From positions 1-64,000 of the forward strand of contig DAIDGU010000080.1 of assembly GCA_027459785.1 (NCBI GenBank): DNA of 64,000 nt, given 5' to 3'. The position numbers and the translations under genes were made by a program. The notes under the pieces were generated by a model, which was not told the origin of the DNA, did not search any database, and saw only the letters and a list, made by a program, of their open reading frames with translations. This DNA comes from Ktedonobacteria bacterium (GTDB taxonomy: Bacteria; Chloroflexota; Ktedonobacteria; Ktedonobacterales; JACDGC01). This document shows, in pieces, positions 34,494 to 42,947 of the stretch (positions within the stretch are counted from its first letter, which is position 1; each line of letters starts with the position of its first letter).

Positions 34494-34643
34494 GGCGGAC
34501 AGGAATGTCCGCCCCACGAGGCAACCTGGAGGACAGACATTCTTGTCTGTCGGAGCCTTAACCTGGAGGACAGACATTCTTGTCTGTCGGTGCGGCGGAC
34601 AGGAATGTCCGCCCCACGAGGGCTGGGAGCCGCCCCACGAGGG
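34494..34643. repeat. array of family-A and family-B hairpins
   Basis: Order B (34494-34519), A (34528-34551), A (34565-34588), B (34594-34620), then a partial CGCCCCACGAGG. The alternation of the two families in one run shows they move or spread together. Lies upstream of moaE and after the PaaC-like gene. Confidence 0.85.
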
Positions 34644-34649
34644 ATACCA

Positions 34650-35393
34650 TCAGCAGACCTCCGACGGATCAAGCTGCCATTTTGCGGGATTCCAGCGCGC
34701 CCAGGGCAGCGGCAGCGTCAGCAGCCAGGTGTTGCCGCGTTCCGCCGGACGCAAGGGCAGGTGCAGCCGTGCGGCCTGCGCCACCGGCCCCACGTGGCCC
34801 AGCAGGCGGGCGCGCAGCACGTCCGGCATGGCGTCCAGGATGTGTTGGTCATACAACAGATGGGCATTCGGATCATCCTGGGGACCGAACCAGCACAGCG
34901 TCTCATCCCAGATGCGCCGTAGCGCACCTTCGATGCCGTCGCGGGTGGGACCGCCTTCGCTGGCGAGTCGCTTCACCCAGGCGATAGCGAAGGCGGCATG
35001 GTACTGTTCGTCGCGCAGAATGCCGCGCGCGACCGCCGCGAAGCCGGCATCAGCGGAGGCGATGGCGGCGGCAGCTACGACGCTCAGCGCGCCATCAAAC
35101 AGAAAGTTGACGGCGACGAGATCTAACCACGTTCCCAGCGGCAGGCGCAGGAAAGGGATCGTGGCGGCGTCAGCGCGCTCGAAGATCGCCGTGGGCGCGT
35201 CCCTGTCCATCGCCAGCAAGTCGGCCAGGGCGCGGGAATGGTGCCATTCCTGCTGGGCCATCATGTCCACCGACAGCGTCGAATCCATCTGCGGCGCGCT
35301 GCCGCTCCATTCCGCGTACCGCTGCCCCAGCGCATACTCGTTATCCGCCAGGCGCACCAGCAGCGCGCGCAATGCGCCTGTGGGGTCCGCCAT
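34650..35393 (-). CDS. PaaC-like ferritin-fold protein
   Basis: 247 residues, helical. EWHHSRALADLLAMDRD and LRDEQYHAAFAIAWVKRLA each carry the E-x-x-H pattern of di-iron or ferritin-like helical bundles, and SVDMMAQQEW / LVAVNFLFDGALSVVAAAAIASA match the PaaC (phenylacetyl-CoA epoxidase structural subunit) layout. PaaC itself does not bind iron. No paaA, paaB, paaD or paaE is adjacent, so the role is uncertain. GAGGCGG upstream of the ATG. Confidence 0.65.
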   Translation of the reverse strand: MADPTGALRALLVRLADNEYALGQRYAEWSGSAPQMDSTLSVDMMAQQEWHHSRALADLLAMDRDAPTAIFERADAATIPFLRLPLGTWLDLVAVNFLFDGALSVVAAAAIASADAGFAAVARGILRDEQYHAAFAIAWVKRLASEGGPTRDGIEGALRRIWDETLCWFGPQDDPNAHLLYDQHILDAMPDVLRARLLGHVGPVAQAARLHLPLRPAERGNTWLLTLPLPWARWNPAKWQLDPSEVC

Positions 35394-35526
35394 TATGCCG
35401 CCTCGCTTCCCGTCGCTTACATGCTATGCTAGCTGTCCGTTTTCACACAAGAATACCTTCTCTCTCTATTGTAGAAAGACGGAGGCCAATGCGCAACGGT
35501 CAAGCGCCAGCACATTCTGGGCGATG

Positions 35527-37746
35527 TCAGCGTGCCAGCCGGCGCAACTCGCCGATGCGCTTGGCTTGCGCCTTCAGGGCGTCGGCGGCGGCTTTGTCGT
35601 CGGACTCCTTGGCGACGGTGTTCAGCGTGTCCTCGAATTGCTTGAGCAGATCGGCCAGCGCGCCCTTGCCCGCTTTGTTCGCCTCGGCGACATAGCCGCG
35701 CACGATCTCCGCCGCGTGTTCGGGGTTGCCGGCGCGCACCTCTGTATACGCCGCCTCGGCGAAAAGCGGCACGGCGCTTTCCAGGAACATGCCGCGTTCC
35801 GCATGGTCGCTCAGGTGGCCGGTGATCTCGCCGATGGCGTGCATCGCGTCGGCAAAGGCGGCTTGCGCGGGGCTGAAGTCCTCGTTATCCAGCATCACGC
35901 GGGCGATGCCGTGCTGCGCCTGCGCCAGCAACCAACGGTGGTCGGTCGCGGCAGCGAGATCGCGCGCATCGGTGAAGGCGCGCAGGGCGATGTCATATTC
36001 CTCGCGCCCGCGCCGTCCCTGTGCGATGCCCAGATCGGTCAGCGCCTGGGCGGTGCGCTGCTCCGTCTCGCGGAAGCGCGGCAGCATCTCTTCCAGCGCG
36101 TTCACGCCTTCTTCCCACAGTTCGCGTTCCACCAGCACGCGGCCCAGGCCGACGTGCGCCAGCCCCTCGCCCACGCGATTGTCGCCGGCGCGATAGCGTT
36201 CCCCCGCACGGTTGAAGATCGTCACGGCGTCATCCAATTGGTCGGAGCGCAGCGCCAGTTCGGCGCGCAACAGCAGCGCGTCGGCCTGCGTCGCCAGATC
36301 GCCCGTCGCATTCGCGGTCTGGTCGGCGGCGTCGAGCTGCGCGCGGGCGGCAGTGGGTTGGTTCAGATCCAGCGCGATCTCGGCGCGTACCAGCGCCAGC
36401 CAGGCGGGAGCTTCCGCCACGCGCCCGACCTCCAGCTTGCCCTGCGCCTCGTTCAAGAGCGCCCGCGCCTCGTCGTACCGCGCCGCCGCCGTGCGCAGCC
36501 GCGCCTGGCCCAACCGGGCCGCGCCCTGGCCAGCGAAGTTGCCCGCGTGCGCGAACCGCTGCTGCGCCTCCTCATAGAGATCGCCGGCTTCCACGGCGCT
36601 GCCCCGAATGCGCGCGATCTCCGCCAGGCCAAAGATCGCCTGGGCCTCGGCGCTGGGATTGGTCATCTCTTGCGCCAGCGTGCGCGCCTCGGTGAATTGA
36701 TCGGTGGCCTTGCGCAGATTCGAGCGACGCAGTTGCGCCTCGCCTAAGCGTTCCGTGCTGCGGGCGTAGCCCACGCGCTCTTGCAGCGAGCGGAAGGTGC
36801 GCTGGGCGCGTTCCAGCACGGTGATGGCCTCGATGATCTGCGACCGTTGCATATGCAAGTCGCCCAACACAGCGTTCGCCTCCGCCTGGCCGAGCGCGCT
36901 CTTCTCCATGCCATACAGCGCCAGCGCCCGCTGGGTCTGGGCCAAGCCCTGTTCCAGATCGCGCTGGGCGACGGCCAGCGCGCCCAGCCAGAGCAAGGCA
37001 TCCGCCTCGCCCAATTCATATTCCAGACTCGTCGCGCGGCGTAGCGCCGAGGCAAAAAGCGTGCTGGCCGCGTCATACTGGCGGCGTTCGGTCGCCACAC
37101 GGCCCAGGGCGATCTGCGTGTCGATGCCGCCGAAGGCGTCGCGCGCGTTCTGGTAAATCTCCTGCGCGCTTTCCAGCGCCAGCGCCGCGCGGTCGGGGTC
37201 GCCCTGCTGGCGATACGCCTCGCCCATGCCGCGCAGGGCGTCGGCGTGCAAGTTCGCATCCTTCGCGGCGGTCGCCTGATCCACAGCGCGGGTGTAGATC
37301 GTGATCGCGCTCGTCAGGTGGCCGCGCTGGCGCTCGACATGGCCCAGTGCCAACAGCGTCGCGGCCTGGCCACGCTGGTCGTTCGCGCTCTCGAAAAGGC
37401 GCAGGGCCGTGTCATACTGCTGGCGGGCGCGGTCCAGCTTCTGCGTGGCGCGCAAGATATGCCCCAGCGCCAGATGGGCGCTGGCCTCGCGCCGGGTCGC
37501 GCCGCTCGCCGCGAACAGCGGGATCGCGCGCTCATAGCTGGCGGTGGCCTGTTCCGCCGCGCCGTTTTGGCGCTGCACTTCGGCCAGTTCCGCCCGCGCC
37601 ACGCCGGCATGCTCATCGTCGTGCGCCTGCGTGAAGAGTGATTCCGCCACCAGCAGCGCCTCCGCCGCCTCTTCCAGCCGCCCATCGCGCGCCGCGTCCA
37701 TACCGGCTTCCAGCCGCCGTGCCGCCGTCGTCTGAATATCTTGCAT
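35527..37746 (-). CDS. large TPR-repeat protein
   Basis: 739 residues made almost wholly of tetratricopeptide repeats (for example AEVQRQNGAAEQATASYERA, ALGHVERQRGHLTSAITIYT, ALGRVATERRQYDAASTLFA), about 16-18 units, with only a short helical tail KESDDKAAADALKAQAKRIGEL. No catalytic domain, signal peptide or membrane segment is visible. Start 37746 has GAAGGTAGG upstream. Such solenoids act as scaffolds; the partner is unknown. Confidence 0.85.
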   Translation of the reverse strand: MQDIQTTAARRLEAGMDAARDGRLEEAAEALLVAESLFTQAHDDEHAGVARAELAEVQRQNGAAEQATASYERAIPLFAASGATRREASAHLALGHILRATQKLDRARQQYDTALRLFESANDQRGQAATLLALGHVERQRGHLTSAITIYTRAVDQATAAKDANLHADALRGMGEAYRQQGDPDRAALALESAQEIYQNARDAFGGIDTQIALGRVATERRQYDAASTLFASALRRATSLEYELGEADALLWLGALAVAQRDLEQGLAQTQRALALYGMEKSALGQAEANAVLGDLHMQRSQIIEAITVLERAQRTFRSLQERVGYARSTERLGEAQLRRSNLRKATDQFTEARTLAQEMTNPSAEAQAIFGLAEIARIRGSAVEAGDLYEEAQQRFAHAGNFAGQGAARLGQARLRTAAARYDEARALLNEAQGKLEVGRVAEAPAWLALVRAEIALDLNQPTAARAQLDAADQTANATGDLATQADALLLRAELALRSDQLDDAVTIFNRAGERYRAGDNRVGEGLAHVGLGRVLVERELWEEGVNALEEMLPRFRETEQRTAQALTDLGIAQGRRGREEYDIALRAFTDARDLAAATDHRWLLAQAQHGIARVMLDNEDFSPAQAAFADAMHAIGEITGHLSDHAERGMFLESAVPLFAEAAYTEVRAGNPEHAAEIVRGYVAEANKAGKGALADLLKQFEDTLNTVAKESDDKAAADALKAQAKRIGELRRLAR

Positions 37747-38156
37747 CGTCTGCCTACCTTCAACAACCAACTAGCTCATTCGACATCTCTCCTATAATTG
37801 TATCCCAAGGTGGGAGAGCAAGACCGCATGAATGTAGATGAGCCAGGGTCGCCGTGCGGTTGCCGGGGGCAGCATCCGATCCGCCGTGCGGTCGCCGGGG
37901 GTTATACTGTAAACACATTTGCCCCGGCTCGGAACAGGAACCCCTACGGGCTAGAAGCGGGCGGTACAGATTGAAACCATTTGCGCGCCTAAGCGCCTAC
38001 GGCGACGAAGTCCACCTGCGTGGACTGGGATCCCAACCCGCGTAGGCGGGTTTCGTGGCGGCACGCCCCTAGGCGCGGTTTCAACCGCCCGCCCCAACCG
38101 CCCGCCCACCAGCGCGCAAATTGGTTTCAATCCATACGTGTTCCCGTCCTCTCCCC
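37747..38156. repeat. intergenic region with family-D palindrome
   Basis: 410 bp. About 37960-38125 is a family-D complex: ATTTGCGCGCCTAAGCGCC on the left and GCGCAAATTGGTTTCAATC on the right, enclosing CCCGCGTAGGCGGG and GCGCGGTTTCAACCGCCCGC, so the ends are themselves roughly complementary. A direct repeat GCCGTGCGGTTGCCGGGGG / GCCGTGCGGTCGCCGGGGG occurs at about 37851 and 37883. Confidence 0.7.
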
Positions 38157-39092
38157 TCATCCGCGCCGCAGTTCGATGACGATATTGGCGCGCTGCTCGC
38201 TCACGAAGACATCGCCGCGCGCATCCACCGCTAATCCCTGCGGCTCGAAAAGGTTGCCGGCCAGCGTTGCCAGCTTCGCGCCGTTCGCCGGATCGAGCCG
38301 CACGACGGTATTGTCGCCCAGCGCCGTCACCAGCAGCGAACCATCGGCGTCCCAGGCGAGATCATCGGGGTACGAGAGCGTCGCCAGGCGTGTGACGGTG
38401 CCAGTGGGCGCGATGCGCGCCACCACGCCGCCATATTCGTCCGCGACGTAAACGGTGCCGTTGGGGCCGGCCAGCGCGTGCGTTGGCCGCACGAAACCGC
38501 CCGCGATCCGGCGCAGGTCGCTACCATCGGTCCGCAGGCGATAGACGACGCCGTTGGGGCTGTCGGCCACCAGCAGATCGCCCGTCGCGGGGTCCAGGCT
38601 CAGGCTGTCGATGCCTGGCAGATTGGTGGTATTGGCGAAGGTGTGGATGACCGTCGCGGCATAGGTCGGCGGGGTCAGGCGTTCGATCATGTCGATGTGG
38701 TCGCCGTTGTTGCCCTGCACGGCCACGATAAGCGCGCCATCCGCCAGGGGAACGATGCCCTCCGGCTCCGGAAAGCCGCGCGCCAGCACCGTGACGGAGC
38801 CATCCGCGTTGATGCGATTGACGCCGTTGTTGCCGAAATCAGCGAAGATGACGCGCCCCTGCGCGTCCAGCGTCAGGTCGTCGGGGCTGCCGAAGCCGTG
38901 CGCCAGGACGAGCTTGGTATAGCGCGCGGGGGCCAGGGTCGGCGTGGGTATCAGCGTGGGTGTGGCTGTCGCCGCTGGCGTATGCGTGGGCGCGACAGGT
39001 GGCACGTTGGTCGCCCGTGTGGCACACGCTGCCAGGCTGAGGGCGCATAGCACGCCGACGACGATCCGGCGGAATGATGCTGGTGTCTGCAT
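38157..39092 (-). CDS. NHL/SMP-30-type beta-propeller lipoprotein
   Basis: 311 residues. Signal peptide with lipobox SLAAC (Cys23) then a Thr/Pro linker. The rest is a beta-propeller with repeating blades: GFGSPDDLTLDAQGRVIFAD, GFPEPEGIVPLADGALIVAV, LSYPDDLAWDADGSLLVTAL, LFEPQGLAVDARGDVFVSE, as in NHL and gluconolactonase/SMP-30 families. Probably a surface protein binding ligand or enzyme. No ribosome site is visible before the start, so the start is less certain, but it gives a proper signal peptide. Confidence 0.82.
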   Translation of the reverse strand: MQTPASFRRIVVGVLCALSLAACATRATNVPPVAPTHTPAATATPTLIPTPTLAPARYTKLVLAHGFGSPDDLTLDAQGRVIFADFGNNGVNRINADGSVTVLARGFPEPEGIVPLADGALIVAVQGNNGDHIDMIERLTPPTYAATVIHTFANTTNLPGIDSLSLDPATGDLLVADSPNGVVYRLRTDGSDLRRIAGGFVRPTHALAGPNGTVYVADEYGGVVARIAPTGTVTRLATLSYPDDLAWDADGSLLVTALGDNTVVRLDPANGAKLATLAGNLFEPQGLAVDARGDVFVSEQRANIVIELRRG

Positions 39093-39591
39093 GATCGTGC
39101 GGCTTTCTGGTGAAATGTCACTGGGTATCATTGTGTATCGTACCATGCCGATGAAACCGCGCCAGCCGGCCATATAATCAGCCCAAAGCGTTGGCCAAAT
39201 CGTTGCACTGATTGGCGGGTTTACCCGCGCCTATGATCATACACCCCTGCTGGGCCAGGCTGGCATCGACAGCGTCCGCCAGCCTACGCTCCCACCTTGC
39301 CAAAATCCTGACCGGCCAGCCGGCGCATCTCCACGCCAGGGGATGGCGGGCAGGTGACGGAAGAAACGGCTGGCGGACAGGAATGTCCGCCCCACGCTGA
39401 TATGATCACCGTCTTGTCCCCCCTCTCCATCCGCAGATGGGGAGGGGCCGGGGGTGGGGCCGCCAGTTGCTAGACGCGGCCCAACATGATATGGTAATGG
39501 AGGCATTGTCGTGCCTTCATCCGATGCGTTGAAGCATCTCTGCTCGTTCATACGTATAGTCATTACACATCCTTTGAGGAGGCGTCAATTC
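39093..39591. repeat. divergent intergenic region with family-B and family-C repeats
   Basis: 499 bp with no gene. A family-B hairpin (39372-39396) and a family-C copy (39418-39462) lie in it. About 39548-39573 is AT-rich (TACGTATAGTCATTACACAT) and may hold the promoter of the TM2 gene. Confidence 0.65.
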
Positions 39592-41112
39592 GTGAACAGA
39601 GAATCCGCTCAAACGTTGCGCACCAAGCTGACGTTTGAGCAACAGGCCCGTTTCGATGCGCTCTATGCGCGCCGGCAGAAAAAAGCGGGTACAGCGCGGG
39701 TCTTGTCTTTGCCCTTGCTGGGAACCTTTGGTCTCGATCAATTCTATCTGGGCCATACCCTGCGTGGCGTGTTGAGCGTACTCTTTTCCTGGACGCTCAT
39801 CCCGACCGTCGTGGCGTTGTTCGATCTGCTCAATGGCGACATCAATCGCCAGGTGGATTATGCCAATAGCCGCATCGCGGGCGAAGTCTATGATAACGTC
39901 GTGAAAAATACGATCACGGCGAGCGATATCCCTGCCGCCGCCGCGCCGGTGGTGAACCCGCCCGCGCCGCCGGTGGCTCCCGCGCCCGCTCCGTCTGCCG
40001 TGGCGGAAGCCGCGCCGGTCGCTGCCGCTGCTGTCGCCGCCGCCGCTGTGGCTGCCGCTGAAGCGGCCCCTGCTGCTGAGGCCACCCCCGCCGCTGTGAG
40101 CGGCGCGGATTCTATCGTGGATGCCACTCCCGCCGCGCCGGCAGAAGTGGCTGCCGTGGCCGAGGAGCAGGATACATCCGCGACGACCACCGGCACTCTC
40201 ACTCACACCGATTCATCGGCAGTTTGGGAAGCCGGCATGGCCGAGCCGCAAACCACCAGCGATACCCAGACCGTGACCTTCGGTGAGACCGACGCGGCGG
40301 CGAACGTGGCCGACGAGGTCGTTGCCGTGCCAGCGGCGGCTGACCCGCCCCCAGAGGAAGCGGCAGTGATCGTGGCTGCACCCGCCCCGGAGACGGCGGC
40401 GGCGACGCCACCCGCGACATCGGTGCTGGATGACTCGCCCGTGGTAGTGGTAATGGATGCCGCGCCAGCAGCGGAGGAGGCACCGCCCGCCGAGGCCGTC
40501 GTTGCGGCAGCGCCCGCCCCCGCGCCTGCCGATGATTTCGCCCCTGGTGAGGGCGTGCTGGTCTTCCTGGATGACTCCTCGACGGCGGCTGAACCCGTGC
40601 CGACGGCTGTCGTCACCGATGCCGCTCCCCCGGAAGTGGTGGTCGCGGACGCGCAAGCGACCGAGGAGACAACCTACCAGGAGACGATTGCCGAAAGCGA
40701 CAGCGCGGCGACGCAGCATTATGTGGACGGCAAGCTGGTGAGCGCGACGCGCGACACCTCCACGACGACCGGCGACATCAATACCCTGATCACCGAACAC
40801 CAGGAAGATGCGCTGTTCGACGAGGTGGCGGCCCGCGCCGGCATGCCCACCGGCTGGGTGGATGTTTCGCCGCTGCACGGCGGCACAACGCCGGCCCCCA
40901 GCGCCGACGCCACACCCGGCGCACAGGCGGAGGCCACGCCGTCGAGTGCGGGCGGCACGAATAACCCCGGCGGCACGGATGCCCCTGGCGGCGGCCTGGG
41001 CGACGGCAGCACCGACGCTCCCGGCGGCGGCATCGGGGCCACCCCGACCGACGGCGGCGCCGACACCCCCGCGCCACCCCCGCATACCGGCGACAATCCC
41101 ATCCCCGAATAG
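39592..41112 (+). CDS. TM2-domain protein with a long Ala/Pro-rich tail
   Basis: 506 residues from GTG 39592, which has TGAGGAGG nine bases upstream. A charged N-terminus (KLTFEQQARFDALYARRQKKAG) precedes a TM2 domain: LPLLGTFGLDQFYLGHTLRGVLSVLFSW then PTVVALFDLLNGD, two membrane helices. The rest, about 380 residues, is Ala/Pro/Val/Glu-rich and probably disordered, ending in Gly-rich repeats (GGTDAPGGGLGDGSTDAPGG) and PHTGDNPIPE. TM2 proteins are of unknown role. A strong hairpin terminator follows. Confidence 0.78.
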   Translation: MNRESAQTLRTKLTFEQQARFDALYARRQKKAGTARVLSLPLLGTFGLDQFYLGHTLRGVLSVLFSWTLIPTVVALFDLLNGDINRQVDYANSRIAGEVYDNVVKNTITASDIPAAAAPVVNPPAPPVAPAPAPSAVAEAAPVAAAAVAAAAVAAAEAAPAAEATPAAVSGADSIVDATPAAPAEVAAVAEEQDTSATTTGTLTHTDSSAVWEAGMAEPQTTSDTQTVTFGETDAAANVADEVVAVPAAADPPPEEAAVIVAAPAPETAAATPPATSVLDDSPVVVVMDAAPAAEEAPPAEAVVAAAPAPAPADDFAPGEGVLVFLDDSSTAAEPVPTAVVTDAAPPEVVVADAQATEETTYQETIAESDSAATQHYVDGKLVSATRDTSTTTGDINTLITEHQEDALFDEVAARAGMPTGWVDVSPLHGGTTPAPSADATPGAQAEATPSSAGGTNNPGGTDAPGGGLGDGSTDAPGGGIGATPTDGGADTPAPPPHTGDNPIPE

Positions 41113-41149
41113 GCTTGCCCGCGCGCATGCCGGAGCAATTATGCCGCGA

Positions 41150-41190
41150 GGGACGCTCGATTTCATACAGGTGAAATCAAGCGTCCCTTC
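41150..41190 (+). terminator. terminator hairpin after the TM2 gene
   Basis: GGGACGCTCGATTTCA (41150-41165) pairs with TGAAATCAAGCGTCCC (41172-41187) with one mismatch around a 6-nt loop; TTCATGTTTG follows. The stem is unusually long for the region. Confidence 0.7.
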
Positions 41191-41299
41191 ATGTTTGCCT
41201 GGTACATCTGGGGGGTAGCCAACCGGTAATCCTTGACGCTCCATAGCACCCCGCGTATAGTGATCACAGGAGCTTGTGCATGCATATATCCGCTACCCT

Positions 41300-41625
41300 T
41301 GATACCCATGCCGGGTCATCAAGCTATCACCCGGAGGACAGACATCGGGGTACCGGAGGGCAGACATTCCTGCACCCGGAGGACAAAAATTCCTGTCTGT
41401 CTATGTCTGCTAAGCATAGGGTTTACCCGAAGAGGGTATGATACCCGTTGCGGGGAAAGACGGTGGTCAGCGGAGCCGGACAGACAGGAATGTCTGTCCT
41501 CCAGGTGGCCGCGGGGCGGACATTCCTGTCCGCCGTAGTGACAGCCAGGAATGTTTGTCCTCCGGGGTTATGGAGAATGGTGGTCCTCCGCTACCCTTAC
41601 TGATCACCCGCAAAGGGTAAAAGTG
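41300..41625. repeat. composite repeat array with family A and B in both orientations
   Basis: Right-facing family-A halves at about 41334-41400 are followed by TACCCGAAGAGGGTA and GATACCCGTTGCGGGGAAAG, then inverted copies: A at 41479-41498, B at 41515-41534 and a degenerate A at about 41541-41568. The array looks like a composite element and its inverted copy placed head to head between the TM2 and lysozyme-like genes. No gene inside. Confidence 0.75.
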
Positions 41626-41658
41626 GAACCTGCATAACAACTGAGATGGAGTTGCAGC

Positions 41659-42528
41659 GTGTGGGATGATCGCAATCGCGCGGATGAGCGCTTGTCGAAA
41701 GTGACCGACGGGCGGCAGGGGCCGGAGGCAGCGAGGCCGGACGATGCCGCGCCGCAGACGCTGCCTACCATACCGGCGATCCGCAGCGCGCACCTCACCA
41801 CCGATCAACCGCACGCCCACCCAGCCGAGAAATCCCCGCCCCAGCGCGTCCCCAGCCGCGCCCTGACGCCCGCCCAGCAGGATGTGCAGCGCGACATGCG
41901 CGCCGTGCTGGCGGAGCCGGCGAACCCGCCACGTCCGCCGACCGGCACGCCGCCGATGATCATCACCGGCGATGGCCGCGCCCCGTCGGTGCGTCCGGTG
42001 GTGGCGATCGGTGCGCCCCGTTCGCGGGCGATGCGCGTCACGTTCCTCTCCTTTGCCCTGTGCATCTTCCTGACGGTATTACTGGCTTCCACGCCACTCA
42101 CCGCCGGCGCGACCGGCCAGGTCGGCAACTTCATCGCAGGTTCGAACGTCTGGCAATATCCTACAGCGACGCCGACCGTCACGCCCACCCCCAGCCCTGC
42201 CCCCGCCACCGGCGGTGGCCCCGGCACCGGCGCGAATCCTGGTTCGGCGGCGATCATCGCGGAGATTCAGGCGGTCTTCGGCGGCTATAGCGCCGGGGCG
42301 CTGGGCGTGGCGCGCTGCGAATCGGGCTACGATCCGAACGCCTGGAACGGCATCTCCATCATGGGTAGCCACGCCGAAGGCGTCTTCCAGATCCTCTATC
42401 CCAGCACATGGGATAACACCTCCTACGCCAGCTACAGCCCCTATAACGCCTGGGCTAACATCCACGCCGCTTACCAGATCTTCTCGCGCGACGGCTTTAC
42501 CTGGCGCGAGTGGGAATGCCAACCGTAG
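41659..42528 (+). CDS. membrane-anchored lysozyme-like (SLT-type) protein
   Basis: 289 residues. A proline-rich cytoplasmic N-terminus (about 130 residues) precedes one membrane helix (VTFLSFALCIFLTVLLASTPLT), a Thr/Pro linker and a C-terminal transglycosylase-like domain: VARCESGYDPNAWN with probable catalytic Glu221, SHAEGVFQILYPSTW and YNAWANIHAAYQIFSRDGF. This matches the lysozyme-like fold that cuts peptidoglycan outside the membrane. GTG start at 41659; ribosome site weak (GGAG). Confidence 0.75.
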   Translation: MWDDRNRADERLSKVTDGRQGPEAARPDDAAPQTLPTIPAIRSAHLTTDQPHAHPAEKSPPQRVPSRALTPAQQDVQRDMRAVLAEPANPPRPPTGTPPMIITGDGRAPSVRPVVAIGAPRSRAMRVTFLSFALCIFLTVLLASTPLTAGATGQVGNFIAGSNVWQYPTATPTVTPTPSPAPATGGGPGTGANPGSAAIIAEIQAVFGGYSAGALGVARCESGYDPNAWNGISIMGSHAEGVFQILYPSTWDNTSYASYSPYNAWANIHAAYQIFSRDGFTWREWECQP

Positions 42529-42947
42529 TTCGAGCGACGATCCAGGACGAACACTGACCAAATGGTTCCCGCCGCGCTCAGCGCCGTGCGGGCTGGCATG
42601 CCCACAAGGGGTAGAGGCAACAAGCGACCACCAAGAGCCACAGGGCGAGGTGATCGCCAGGGACCGGGGCGACCACAAGGGTACGCCCCTACAGACGCGA
42701 TGGCATGGTTAATTTGTAGGGCAGACATTCCCTGATCGTGGGGCGGACAGGAATGTCCGCCACCCCGTTCCCAATAAAGAAACGATCATCGGAGCATGAT
42801 CATCTATATCTGGTGAGAACCCGCGTCGGCGGGTTTCGTGGCGTAGCCCTTAGGCGCGGTTTCAACCGCCCGCCGTCCCCCCCTCGCCCGCCGTCCCCCG
42901 CCCGCTCGTCTCCACTGCCGGTTTCACCCGTCCGCCATCTCTTGCTT
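42529..42947. repeat. intergenic region with family-B and family-D repeats
   Basis: 419 bp without a gene. Family-B hairpin at 42742-42761 and a family-D copy at about 42818-42880 (GCGCGGTTTCAACCGCCCGC). A stretch GGGCGACCACAAGGGTACGC (42668-42687) is also low-complexity-like. Confidence 0.65.

Noticed and set aside
33982-36747. Rightward open frame of about 921 codons
   Set aside because: Antisense to the moaE, PaaC-like and TPR genes, crossing repeats, with shadow composition. The three leftward genes have clear domains.
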